Source: Acidobacteriota bacterium
GTDB taxonomy: Bacteria > Acidobacteriota > Terriglobia > Acidiferrales > UBA7541
Length of the DNA stretch: 6,716 nt
Assembly (NCBI GenBank): GCA_003161195.1
Contig: PMOV01000115.1
Coordinates: 11,949 to 18,664 of the forward strand
Direction of reading: 5' to 3'
Part shown: positions 1 through 6,320 of the stretch, in pieces
How positions within the stretch are numbered: position 1 is the stretch's first letter
Layout of the letters: each line of letters opens with the position of its first letter
Made by a program: the position numbers and the translations under genes
The notes under the pieces: model-generated
Database searches by the model: none
What the model saw: the letters and a program-made list of their open reading frames with translations, nothing else
What the model was told of the DNA's origin: nothing

Positions 1-299
1 CCTTTTTTGGCGTAGTCGATGCGGTGTTTGTCCGGATAGAGCCAGTAATCCTTGAAATCGATGTAGCCGATGAGTTCGCCGCTGTGGCCGAAATTGGCGC
101 GGCGGCCGTCGCACTGGCGGTCGTGGATTTCGGTGTAGGAATCGCCGCCGAGGGCGTCGACGAGCTGGGCGAGGACTTCGCGGGCTTTGGCGGCGCTGGC
201 TTCGGGCAGCATGGTATCGGGATTTTGCGCGGAGGCGCGGGAAGGCGCGAGCGCGAAGGACAAAGCGACCAGGGCTGGGATTAGCAAAATGGATTTCAT
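1..299 (-). CDS. Secreted protein of unknown function, N-terminal part (cut by window edge)
   Basis: An open frame of 99 codons starts at ATG (297-299) and runs off the left edge, so the C-terminus is missing. Residues 1-24 form a classical Sec signal peptide: a Lys at position 3, a hydrophobic core (ILLIPALVALSFALA) and an Ala-Ser-Ala cleavage site before Gln25. The mature part begins with a helical, Ala-rich stretch, then an 'LVDALGGDSY' segment (about 47-55) and a 'GYIDFKDYWLYPDKHRIDY' segment (about 78-96). This pattern resembles the periplasmic outer-membrane-lipoprotein-sorting-like proteins common in Acidobacteriota, but that is from memory and the diagnostic C-terminal half is not present. 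There is no lipobox Cys at the cleavage site, so the product is probably a soluble periplasmic or secreted protein. The upstream region has only a weak GGA-type ribosome site. The opposite strand is also open here (24-284), but it has no signal of its own. Confidence 0.72.
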   Translation of the reverse strand, partial: MKSILLIPALVALSFALAPSRASAQNPDTMLPEASAAKAREVLAQLVDALGGDSYTEIHDRQCDGRRANFGHSGELIGYIDFKDYWLYPDKHRIDYAKK

Positions 300-341
300 A
301 ATTTTTCCGTGACCAAAAAGGATGCAACAAAGCAAAGGCGA

Positions 342-370
342 CGTTTACATGATGACTTCGCCGGTCAGGA
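342..370. repeat. Partial copy of the SDR 3' coding end (repeat copy A)
   Basis: This 29-nt stretch matches 439-468, inside the SDR gene, with one mismatch and one single-base deletion. Read on the minus strand it encodes Leu-Thr-Gly-Glu-Val-Ile-Met then TAA, against Leu-Thr-Gly-Glu-Ile-Ile-Asn-Val-Asn in the gene, so the missing base puts it out of frame at the end. The similarity stops on both sides, so it is either a remnant of a second SDR gene or a short local duplication. Confidence 0.7.
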
Positions 371-390
371 GCGATAAGACAAAGGCACCC

Positions 391-405
391 GCCGCAGAAG
401 GCGGC
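391..405. other. Short GC hairpin downstream of the SDR gene
   Basis: GCCGC (391-395), a 5-nt loop and GCGGC (401-405) form a perfect 5-bp stem 11 nt past the SDR stop codon. On the minus strand it is followed by GGGTGCCTTTGTC, with no run of T, so it does not meet the usual intrinsic-terminator pattern. It could assist transcription termination or be part of an intergenic palindromic repeat. The sequence alone does not decide. Confidence 0.35.
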
Positions 406-415
406 CGCTACAAGT

Positions 416-1180
416 TCAGCCGCAGAGGACCGAACCGCCGTTTACATTGATGATTTCGCCGGTCAGGAAGTTGGCCAGGTCGGAAGCCAGAAAGAGGATG
501 GGGCCGGCGATTTCTTCGGCGGTGGCGGGGCGGCCCATGGGAATGACGGAAGCGGCCATTTTCGCGCCGGCTTTGGTTGCGAGGACCGGATTGGACATGT
601 CCGTGGCGACCCAGCCGGGGGCGACGGAGTTTACGAGGATATTGTGGCGGGCGAGTTCGGTGGCCAGGCCCTTGGTGAAGCTGATGATCGCGCCTTTCGA
701 GGCGCCGTAGTGAGTGTGAAACGATTCGCCGCGCTGGCCGGCAGTGGAGCTGATGGGGATGATACGGCCGGACTTTTGCTTGATCATATGCGGGACGGCG
801 AAGTGGATGATGGAGTAGACGCTCTTGAGATTGACGCGCATCATCTCGTCCCACTGGGCCTCGGTCATTTTTTCGATGGGCAGGTCCTCGATATTCCAGA
901 CGCCGGCGTTGGCCACGAGAATGTCGAGGCGGCCGAGGCGGGCGATGGTCTGCTCGACGAGCTTTTTGTTGTCGGCATGACGGCCAACGTCGGCTTTGAA
1001 GGCTTCGACGCGGGTGCCGTGGCGGCCGGCTTCTTTCTCGAGTTCGCTGGCCGCTTCCTTGGCTTTGTTGTAATTGAACATCACGTCCGCGCCGGCCTGC
1101 GCGAAGAGTTTTACCGCGGCGGCGCCGATGCCGCGCGAGCCTCCGGTGATCAGAGCTGCCTTGCCTGCCAGTGAAATCAT
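416..1180 (-). CDS. Short-chain dehydrogenase/reductase, FabG-like
   Basis: The protein has 254 residues, the usual length for a classical SDR. It should be a cytosolic NAD(P)H-dependent oxidoreductase acting on a carbonyl or hydroxyl group. The Rossmann dinucleotide motif TGGSRGIG lies at residues 12-19, the structural NAG motif at 91-93, Asn117, and the catalytic Ser145, Tyr158 and Lys162 at the correct spacing (Ser-13-Tyr-4-Lys). A 'NSVAPGWVATDM' segment follows, as in FabG-like enzymes, and the C-terminus 'LTGEIINVNGG' is the standard SDR ending. The second beta strand ends in Asn-Tyr-Asn with no acidic residue, and Arg16 is present, which favours NADP(H). The ATG start is well placed, with a GGGGGA ribosome site 4 nt upstream. 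It could be a 3-oxoacyl-ACP reductase, a sugar (glucose-1-type) dehydrogenase or another SDR. No ACP or fatty-acid synthesis gene lies next to it, so the substrate stays open. A partial copy of its 3' end lies just downstream (342-370). Confidence 0.93.
   Translation of the reverse strand: MISLAGKAALITGGSRGIGAAAVKLFAQAGADVMFNYNKAKEAASELEKEAGRHGTRVEAFKADVGRHADNKKLVEQTIARLGRLDILVANAGVWNIEDLPIEKMTEAQWDEMMRVNLKSVYSIIHFAVPHMIKQKSGRIIPISSTAGQRGESFHTHYGASKGAIISFTKGLATELARHNILVNSVAPGWVATDMSNPVLATKAGAKMAASVIPMGRPATAEEIAGPILFLASDLANFLTGEIINVNGGSVLCG
439..468. repeat. Repeat copy B, within the SDR gene
   Basis: This is the functional counterpart of the 342-370 repeat. It encodes the conserved 'LTGEIINVN' end of the SDR, so it is the original copy, and the two start 97 nt apart in direct orientation. 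Confidence 0.7.
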
Positions 1181-1266
1181 TCCATCCCCCAGAAAATCGT
1201 GTGCGCAGCTGTGCCGCGGATGCGAGCGCTTTGGCGCGAATCCCTTTTTCAGCCCTCTGCGGGCAG

Positions 1267-2046
1267 CTAACGTGATTGCGTGAGAGCGCCACGCGCGTGG
1301 CGCACGGCGGCAACAAAGTCCTCAAACAGGCGGGCCGCCAAGGCATCGCTGCCCATGCGTTCCGGGTGCCACTGTACACCAACGACCCACGGGGCGTCGC
1401 CCGTCCACTCGACGGCTTCCATGATGCCGTCCGGGGCTTTGGCGGTGACGCGGAGGCCTTTGCCGGGGCGGTCGACGGCCTGGTGGTGGCTGGAATTGAT
1501 AACGGCGTGCTCCGAACCGTTCAGTCGGGCTAGGAGGCTGCCCGGGATTAGCTCGGCGGGGTGCGTCAGGTCGCCGGAATGAGCGGAGGCGGCGAGGTCG
1601 GTTTTGCCGTGGGTCAGCGAGCCCGGGCGTTCGGAGGGAATATCCTGGATGAGCGTGCCGCCTTGGTGGACATTTAGGGCTTGGCAGCCGTAACAGATAG
1701 CAAGGACAGGTTTTAGGTTGGCAAAAGCGTGGTCGAGGATGGTCGCGTCGGTGGCGTCGCGGCGAGCGTCGGCCTCGGCCGTCAGGGGGCTTTTGGCCTC
1801 GTGGTAGCGCGCTGGGTCGACGTCGGAAGGGCTGCCGGGGAGGACGAAGCCCTCGAGGTGGTTCAGCTGAGCGCACAATTCCGCCGGGGACTGCTGAAGC
1901 GAGATGGCTTCTGGATCTGCACCTGCTTCGCGGAGGGAGGCGAAGTAATAGTCGAGTTTTTGGCGGCTGCCGGCCTGCTCCTCCTGGGTGGTGCGCCAGG
2001 GGATGCCGACGCGGAGGCGAGGTTCGGAGTTGGCAGGCGGGGTCAT
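1267..2046 (-). CDS. Class I glutamine amidotransferase-like hydrolase (peptidase C26 / PuuD family)
   Basis: The 259-residue protein fits the gamma-glutamyl-gamma-aminobutyrate hydrolase family, whose members cleave gamma-glutamyl amides with a Cys-His-Glu triad. The N-terminus shows 'RVGIPWRT' (12-19) followed by 'KLDYYFASLREAGA', typical of this family. Gly-Ser ('LPGSPSDVDP', 69-78) precedes the nucleophile elbow 'AICYGCQALNVHQGG' (116-130), where Cys118 is the expected nucleophile. 'SSHHQAVDRPGKGL' (185-198) and 'GVQWHPE' (223-229) supply the other conserved segments, with His227 and Glu229 completing the triad. It is a stand-alone amidotransferase domain, with no synthase domain attached. 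None of the putrescine-utilisation genes that accompany puuD in enterobacteria is nearby, so a role in polyamine breakdown is not supported, and the gene symbol is left empty. The ATG start places the first beta strand where expected but has no Shine-Dalgarno sequence. It follows purK after 108 nt. Confidence 0.88.
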   Translation of the reverse strand: MTPPANSEPRLRVGIPWRTTQEEQAGSRQKLDYYFASLREAGADPEAISLQQSPAELCAQLNHLEGFVLPGSPSDVDPARYHEAKSPLTAEADARRDATDATILDHAFANLKPVLAICYGCQALNVHQGGTLIQDIPSERPGSLTHGKTDLAASAHSGDLTHPAELIPGSLLARLNGSEHAVINSSHHQAVDRPGKGLRVTAKAPDGIMEAVEWTGDAPWVVGVQWHPERMGSDALAARLFEDFVAAVRHARGALTQSR

Positions 2047-2058
2047 TGGGACTAAGGA

Positions 2059-2087
2059 ATCGTAGCATTGGGAAGCGGAAGCGGCAA
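2059..2087 (-). promoter_or_regulatory. Possible sigma70-type promoter just upstream of the C26 hydrolase
   Basis: Read on the minus strand, TTGCCG (2082-2087) and TACGAT (2059-2064) are separated by exactly 17 nt. Each matches the sigma70 consensus at four of six positions. The -10 box ends 12 nt before the ATG at 2046, so transcription would start only about 5-6 nt ahead of the start codon, giving a nearly leaderless mRNA. That would fit the absence of a Shine-Dalgarno sequence. Such boxes can arise by chance, so this is a tentative call. Confidence 0.28.
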
Positions 2088-2154
2088 CCGGGCGGCGGGA
2101 AGCGCAATGTTGGGGGTTACTCGTGGATAGCGGTGCGGAGTATGGGGTGCGTCG

Positions 2155-3357
2155 CTAAGTACCCGAGGCGCGGAGGATACCTGCAGCCGACGGTGCGCGA
2201 TCAAGGCAGAAGACAGGGCGCTGGAAAAAAACCGGAAGTGCGGCGAGTCGCTGGGCGAGGTGCTTTTCTGAAGCCGATTGCAGGGTGACATGGCCGAGCT
2301 TGCGTCCGGGGCGCGGCGACTTGCCGTACAAGTGCAGGTGCGCGTCCGGGATGGATAGGACGTCGGCGGGATCGGGAACTTCGCCGATGAGGTTCAGCAT
2401 GGCGGAATGGCCGTGAGCTGCCGTGGAGCCTAGCGGGTAGCCGCAGACCGCGCGGAGGTGATTTTCAAATTGGCTGGTGACCGCGCCCTCGATGGTCCAG
2501 TGGCCGGAATTGTGGACGCGGGGCGCCATTTCGTTCGCCAGGAGCTCGCCGTTGGCGCATTCGAAAAGTTCGATGGCGAGAACGCCGACGTACTCGAGTG
2601 CTTCCAGGACGCGGCGGGCGGCGTCTTCGGCGGTGGCGCGCGTTTTGGGCGCGAGATGCGGCGCGGGCGCCAGCGAGAGGCGGAGAATGCCTTCGCGATG
2701 ATGATTTTCGACAAGCGGGTAAAAAATAATTTCGCCGCTGCGAGAGCGAACGGACAGGATGGACAGTTCGCGAGCGAAAGGCACGAATTGTTCCAGGACG
2801 AACGGCGCGGTGCCGGCCGAATGCGTTGCCGAGGCCGCATCGCCCGCGTGCACGTGCGCGGGCATTTCGGATTTTGCGCGCAGCACGTCGGCGGGTTCGC
2901 GCAGGAGCCACTGACCTTTGCCGTCGTAGCCGAGGCGGCAAGTTTTTAATACGGCGGGGAGGCCGAGTTTCTGCACGGCGTGATCGAGGGAGTCGGCGTT
3001 TTTTACCGCGAGAAAATCCGGCGTGGCGATGCCGAGTTTACGGAAGAGGGATTTTTCGCTGAGGCGGTCTTGCGCCACTTCGAGGGCTTGCGGCGGCGGA
3101 TAGACCGGCAAGCGTTGCGCCAGGGTTTTCACACTGCCTACCGGCACATTTTCAAATTCGTAAGTGACCAGGTCCAGGCCGTTGGCGAAGCGCTCGAGGG
3201 CTTCGGCGTTGGTGAAGTCCGCGTTGACGCGCAGCGCGATGCGGCCCACCGGAGCTTCCGGCGAGGGATCGAGGAAGCGGAATTGCAGTCCCAGCGGATA
3301 GCCTGCCAGCGCGAGCATGTAGCCGAGTTGGCCGCCACCGAGAATGCCGACGTTCAC
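2155..3357 (-). CDS. purK: N5-carboxyaminoimidazole ribonucleotide synthase (PurK)
   Basis: PurK uses ATP and bicarbonate to carboxylate 5-aminoimidazole ribonucleotide (AIR) to N5-CAIR in de novo purine synthesis, in the cytosol. The 400-residue product starts with the family's N-terminal motif 'GILGGGQLGYML' (4-15). It then has 'TYEFENVP' (65-72), 'QDRLSEKSLF' (96-105), the ATP-grasp segment 'VLKTCRLGYDGKGQ' (136-149, Lys138 and the Gly loop), 'LEQFVPFARELSI' (188-200), Glu263 in 'LAIELF', and 'NEMAPRVHNSGHWTIEG' (275-291), which carries metal- and substrate-binding residues. The start is GTG (3355-3357) and overlaps the purE stop in the arrangement GTGA. An AGGA ribosome site sits 8 nt upstream inside purE, so translational coupling is likely. 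Residues about 165-184 (rich in Ala, His, Gly and Thr) look like an extra linker compared with compact PurK proteins. Otherwise the gene is intact. Confidence 0.97.
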   Translation of the reverse strand: MNVGILGGGQLGYMLALAGYPLGLQFRFLDPSPEAPVGRIALRVNADFTNAEALERFANGLDLVTYEFENVPVGSVKTLAQRLPVYPPPQALEVAQDRLSEKSLFRKLGIATPDFLAVKNADSLDHAVQKLGLPAVLKTCRLGYDGKGQWLLREPADVLRAKSEMPAHVHAGDAASATHSAGTAPFVLEQFVPFARELSILSVRSRSGEIIFYPLVENHHREGILRLSLAPAPHLAPKTRATAEDAARRVLEALEYVGVLAIELFECANGELLANEMAPRVHNSGHWTIEGAVTSQFENHLRAVCGYPLGSTAAHGHSAMLNLIGEVPDPADVLSIPDAHLHLYGKSPRPGRKLGHVTLQSASEKHLAQRLAALPVFFQRPVFCLDRAPSAAGILRASGT

Positions 3358-3929
3358 CGGCGTTGTCCTTTGCGCTTAGCGGAAGGCGCAGGCTTCGCGG
3401 GATCCGGATTTGCCAGCACACGCTTGGTTTGTATCGCCCGAAATTGCCGCAGTGATTCGCGGATGCGCGGATGCTTCGCGCCCAAAATTGCCGCCGCCAG
3501 CAACGCGGAATTGATCGCCCCAGCCTTGCCGATGGCTAACGCGCCGACCGGTATGCCTGCGGGCATTTGCGCGATGGAGAGCAGCGAGTCCAGCCCTTTC
3601 AGTGCTTTTGATTCCACCGGAACGCCGAGCACCGGCAGCACGCTTTTCGACGCGGCCATACCGGGCAGGTGCGCGGCTCCGCCGGCGCCGGCGATGAGAA
3701 CTTCGACGCCGCGTTTTTCGGCGCTGGCCGCGTAGGCAAAGAGCAAATCCGGCGTGCGGTGCGCGGAGACGACCTTCGTTTCATGTGGAACATGCAGGCT
3801 CGCGAGCGTCAGGGAGGCGTGTTCCATGGTCTCCCAGTCGGACGTGGAGCCCATGATGATGCCCACCAGCGGCTTGCGCGCGCCGCCGCTTGATGCGAAT
3901 TTTGCTCGATCTTGCGGTTTGACGGGCAA
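3354..3929 (-). CDS. purE: N5-carboxyaminoimidazole ribonucleotide mutase (PurE, class I)
   Basis: PurE moves the carboxyl group of N5-CAIR to C4 to give CAIR, the step after PurK. Class I motifs are clear: 'VGIIMGSTSDWETM' (22-35), 'SAHRTPD' (55-61, with the active-site His57), 'AGAGGAAHLPGMAA' (80-93) and 'QMPAGIPVGALAIG' (starting near residue 121). The presence of purK immediately downstream supports the bacterial N5-CAIR mutase rather than a class II AIR carboxylase. The chosen start is TTG (3927-3929): no ATG or GTG lies between an upstream in-frame TGA and the conserved core except a GTG inside the first beta strand, and a GAGGA ribosome site lies 6 nt ahead of the TTG. The product is 191 residues, longer than the usual 160-175. 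The excess is about 20 residues at the N-terminus and a Pro-, Lys- and Arg-rich C-terminal tail ending in 'KRKGQRR'. Confidence 0.96.
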   Translation of the reverse strand: MPVKPQDRAKFASSGGARKPLVGIIMGSTSDWETMEHASLTLASLHVPHETKVVSAHRTPDLLFAYAASAEKRGVEVLIAGAGGAAHLPGMAASKSVLPVLGVPVESKALKGLDSLLSIAQMPAGIPVGALAIGKAGAINSALLAAAILGAKHPRIRESLRQFRAIQTKRVLANPDPAKPAPSAKRKGQRR

Positions 3930-3935
3930 CTCAGA

Positions 3936-3940
3936 TCCTC
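3936..3940 (-). promoter_or_regulatory. Ribosome binding site deciding the purE TTG start
   Basis: On the minus strand GAGGA lies 6 nt before TTG at 3929. It matches the anti-Shine-Dalgarno sequence well and is the main reason to prefer this rare start codon over the GTG at codon 22, which would remove the residues leading into the first beta strand. Confidence 0.6.
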
Positions 3941-3950
3941 GCTGGTTCGT

Positions 3951-4019
3951 TCACGATTTTTCGCGCCCCGCTGCTGCTAAGGATTCGAGCTCGCGTTTCC
4001 CCTGCAGACGATACTCCAT
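3951..4019 (-). CDS. Possible 22-codon small ORF between folC and purE
   Basis: An ATG 1 nt after the folC stop codon opens a 22-residue frame ending in TGA at 3951-3953. Its predicted peptide is charged and probably helical (MEYRLQGKRELESLAAAGRE and two more residues). There is no Shine-Dalgarno sequence of its own, so translation would depend on re-initiation by ribosomes finishing folC. It fills most of the 91-nt gap before purE. It has no recognised family and may be chance. Confidence 0.18.
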   Translation of the reverse strand: MEYRLQGKRELESLAAAGREKS

Positions 4020-4020
4020 T

Positions 4021-5370
4021 TTAATCGCAGTCGGGTACTTGCACGCGACTTTTCCAGTACTGCCGAAGCTGGCCGACCAGGTACAGCGAGCCGGTGATGA
4101 AAATTGCATCCTCGGCGGTGGAGTGCGACAACGCATAGTCCAACGCTTCTTGCGGCGCGGGAATGACGCGGCTGCGCGCGGCGTAATGGCCCGCCATCTC
4201 CGCAAGCTGCGCGGCGGAGATGGCGCGCGGGTTCTGCGGCGCGGTGAAAATTACCTCATCAGCCAACGGGAAAAGAATACCGGCGATTTCGTCCACGGCT
4301 TTATCGCGCATGGCGCCGAAGAGCAAGCGCACCGTCTTGCCCGCGAAAGTTTCCTGCAGAAAATCCGCCAGCGCGCGCGCTGCGGAAGGGTTATGAGCGC
4401 CGTCGAGATAAATGTCCGGTTGTGAAGAGAGTTTTTCCATACGGCCGGGCCAGCGCGCGGCAGAAATGCCTTGGCGAATGGCGTCGTCGGAGATGCGCAC
4501 GCCGCTGCGTGTGAGTTGGCGCGCGGCGGCCGCGGCGTTCAACGCGTTTTGCAATTGAAAGCGGCCGGGAAGTTGCGGCGCTATCTCCATGAACCAGCCG
4601 GAAGCCAGTTCGTGTACTCTTGCGCGCGCACAGTCATGCTCTCCGGGAAGTTCTTCCATGCGATAATCGCTCGCCGTATCCACCACCGGGCACGCCAGCT
4701 CCCGCGCGCGGCGCACGAGCACCTCGTGTGCTTCCGGGCTTTGCTCGCCGGCGAGAATCACCGGCACGCCGGGCTTGAGAATGCCGGCCTTCTCCGCGGC
4801 GATCTCATGCAGCGAATGCCCCAGAAAGTTTTCATGATCGAAGGCGATGCGCGTAATGATGGTCACCACGGGCGCGAGAATATTCGTGGCGTCCAGCCGC
4901 CCGCCTAATCCCACCTCAAACACGGCGAATTCGACGCGCTCGACCGCAAAAAACGCAAACGCCATGGCGGTGACACATTCGAAATAGGTGGGATGCGCGC
5001 GCAGGCGGCCCTCCGCCAGCAGCGTTTCGATGGTTTCGCGCAGATTGGTGAAGACGGCGGCAAATCGCGCGTCGCTGATGTCTTCGCCATTCACGCGGAT
5101 GCGCTCGTTGATTTTCTCGAGGTGCGGGGAGGTATTCAGCCCGGTGCGAAATCCTGCGCGGCGCAAAATGGATTCGAGAAACGCGGCGGTCGAGCCTTTG
5201 CCGTTGGTGCCGGCGATGTGCGCGCTGGGATACGCGCGTTCCGGATGGTCGAGCCGTTCCACGAGTACGCGAATATTGTCGAGATGGAATTTGGCTGCGG
5301 CGGCCTGCGTGGGCGCGGCGAGTTCGCGGCCCAGAGACAGCAAATATTGGACGGAAGCGTCGTAGTTCAT
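4021..5370 (-). CDS. folC: Bifunctional folylpolyglutamate synthase / dihydrofolate synthase (FolC)
   Basis: FolC adds L-glutamate to dihydropteroate and to reduced folates using ATP, retaining folates in the cytosol and making them better cofactors. The 449-residue protein is of normal length. It shows the Mur-ligase-type P-loop 'HIAGTNGKGST' (51-61), the 'TSPHLEKINERIRVNG' folate-binding region (80-95), 'EVGLGGRLDATN' (152-163), 'FDHENFLG' (177-184), Lys194 in 'AAEKAGILK' (the position carboxylated in characterised homologues), 'LPGRFQLQNALNA' (267-279) and 'YLDGAHNP' (321-328), which opens the C-terminal domain. The N-terminus 'MNYDASVQYLLSLG' is a typical FolC start, so the ATG at 5368-5370 is secure even though no clear ribosome site precedes it. 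It lies 84 nt after accD, a pairing seen in many bacteria. Whether the dihydrofolate synthase activity is kept cannot be told from motifs alone. Confidence 0.96.
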   Translation of the reverse strand: MNYDASVQYLLSLGRELAAPTQAAAAKFHLDNIRVLVERLDHPERAYPSAHIAGTNGKGSTAAFLESILRRAGFRTGLNTSPHLEKINERIRVNGEDISDARFAAVFTNLRETIETLLAEGRLRAHPTYFECVTAMAFAFFAVERVEFAVFEVGLGGRLDATNILAPVVTIITRIAFDHENFLGHSLHEIAAEKAGILKPGVPVILAGEQSPEAHEVLVRRARELACPVVDTASDYRMEELPGEHDCARARVHELASGWFMEIAPQLPGRFQLQNALNAAAAARQLTRSGVRISDDAIRQGISAARWPGRMEKLSSQPDIYLDGAHNPSAARALADFLQETFAGKTVRLLFGAMRDKAVDEIAGILFPLADEVIFTAPQNPRAISAAQLAEMAGHYAARSRVIPAPQEALDYALSHSTAEDAIFITGSLYLVGQLRQYWKSRVQVPDCD

Positions 5371-5454
5371 CGGAGGGGGTTACCAGCCGCATGCTGATGA
5401 TTATTACGTGTCAACGGAGACGAGCGCATTTCCGCGGTGTTCAGTGCGAACCGG

Positions 5455-6303
5455 TCACGTAAGTAACAAATCGAGCGAACCGGCGATGAAATTCTTCAAC
5501 TCTTTGCGCGGCACGATGGCGTCCAGAAATCCATGCTCCAGCAAAAATTCGCTGCGCTGAAAGCCTTCGGGCAGCTTCTGGCGAATGGTCTGTTCGATCA
5601 CGCGCGGGCCGGCAAAGCCGATCAACGCCCCCGGTTCGGCAATATTTAAATCGCCGAGCATCGCGAAACTGGCGGTGACGCCTCCGGTGGTCGGGTCGGT
5701 CAGCAAAGAGATGAACGGCAGCTTGGCTTCGTCAAAGCGCGCCAGCGCGGCGGAAACTTTCGCCAGCTGCATCAGGCTGATGGTGCCCTCCATCATGCGC
5801 GCGCCGCCCGAACATGAGACGGCGATAAACGGTTGGCGCGTTTCCATGGCCAGCTCAATCCCGCGCGTGACTTTTTCTCCCACCACCGCGCCCATGGAGC
5901 CGCCGATGAAGCCAAACTCCATCGCGCAGATCACCACCGGCCGGCCGTTTAATTGGCCCTCGGCGGTAATGATGGCGTCGTTCACGCCGAGTTTTTTCTG
6001 CGCGTCCTTGATCCGTTTGGCGTAGGGCTTCAGGTCCACGAAGTGCAGCGGGTCCGTGGAGGTCATGCCGGCGTCGTGCTCCGTCCAGCGCCCGTCCAGC
6101 AATAATTCCAGCCGTTGCTGCGCGGACATTTTGAAATGAAACTGGCACTTGGGGCAGACGAAGAGGTTTTCTTCCAGATCCTTGCGGAAGACGATGGTGC
6201 CGCAGGACTCGCACTTCATCCACAGGCCTTCGGTGCGCACGCGGCGATCCTCGGGAGCGGTAGCTTGTTCGATCGATTTTTTTTCCCGCTTAAACCAGGC
6301 CAT
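5455..6303 (-). CDS. accD: Acetyl-CoA carboxylase carboxyltransferase subunit beta (AccD)
   Basis: AccD pairs with AccA to move the carboxyl group from biotin on AccB to acetyl-CoA, giving malonyl-CoA for fatty-acid synthesis in the cytosol. The protein has 282 residues, close to the usual 280-305. The N-terminal zinc ribbon is complete: Cys31, Cys34, Cys50 and Cys53 (C-x2-C-x15-C-x2-C), beginning just after 'MAWFKREKK'. The crotonase-like core shows 'FGFIGGSMGAVVGEKVTR' (130-147), 'SGGARMMEG' (165-173, the oxyanion-hole region), 'LTDPTTGGVTASFAMLGD' (201-218) and 'GFAGPRVIEQT' (229-239). The frame stays open upstream to 6591, but that part overlaps the cobO-type gene in another frame. The ATG at 6301-6303 gives the standard N-terminus, with AGGA 11 nt upstream. 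accA is not in this window. The gap to the preceding gene is 17 nt, suggesting co-transcription. Confidence 0.97.
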   Translation of the reverse strand: MAWFKREKKSIEQATAPEDRRVRTEGLWMKCESCGTIVFRKDLEENLFVCPKCQFHFKMSAQQRLELLLDGRWTEHDAGMTSTDPLHFVDLKPYAKRIKDAQKKLGVNDAIITAEGQLNGRPVVICAMEFGFIGGSMGAVVGEKVTRGIELAMETRQPFIAVSCSGGARMMEGTISLMQLAKVSAALARFDEAKLPFISLLTDPTTGGVTASFAMLGDLNIAEPGALIGFAGPRVIEQTIRQKLPEGFQRSEFLLEHGFLDAIVPRKELKNFIAGSLDLLLT

Positions 6304-6320
6304 AGTTGGCAGAATCCTAA

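Noticed and set aside
644..1174. 176-codon plus-strand ORF
   Set aside because: It lies entirely antisense to the SDR gene, has the Gly/Ala/Asp-rich composition typical of a GC-rich shadow frame and no recognisable domain.
1252..1264. GCCC/GGGC hairpin after the hydrolase gene as a terminator
   Set aside because: The stem is only 4 bp and the minus-strand sequence after it is A-rich rather than a T run.
408..1382. 324-codon minus-strand ORF overlapping the SDR and hydrolase genes
   Set aside because: It is an Arg/Pro/His-rich frame-shifted reading of two well-supported genes.
2980..3735. 251-codon plus-strand ORF
   Set aside because: It is antisense to purK and purE, both of which are secure by motif. 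It has no family signature and no ribosome site of note.
3754..4425. 223-codon plus-strand ORF
   Set aside because: It spans antisense of purE, the intergenic gap and the folC 3' end, and is best explained as a chance open frame in GC-rich DNA.
5409..5414. Perfect TTGACA -35 hexamer (minus strand) upstream of folC
   Set aside because: No acceptable -10 box lies 15-19 nt downstream; the AT-rich TAATAAT is only a few bases away, too close to pair with it.
5425..5454. Weak hairpin just after the accD stop
   Set aside because: The pairing is short and bulged (GTTC/GAAC core) with no T tract, so it is not a supportable terminator.
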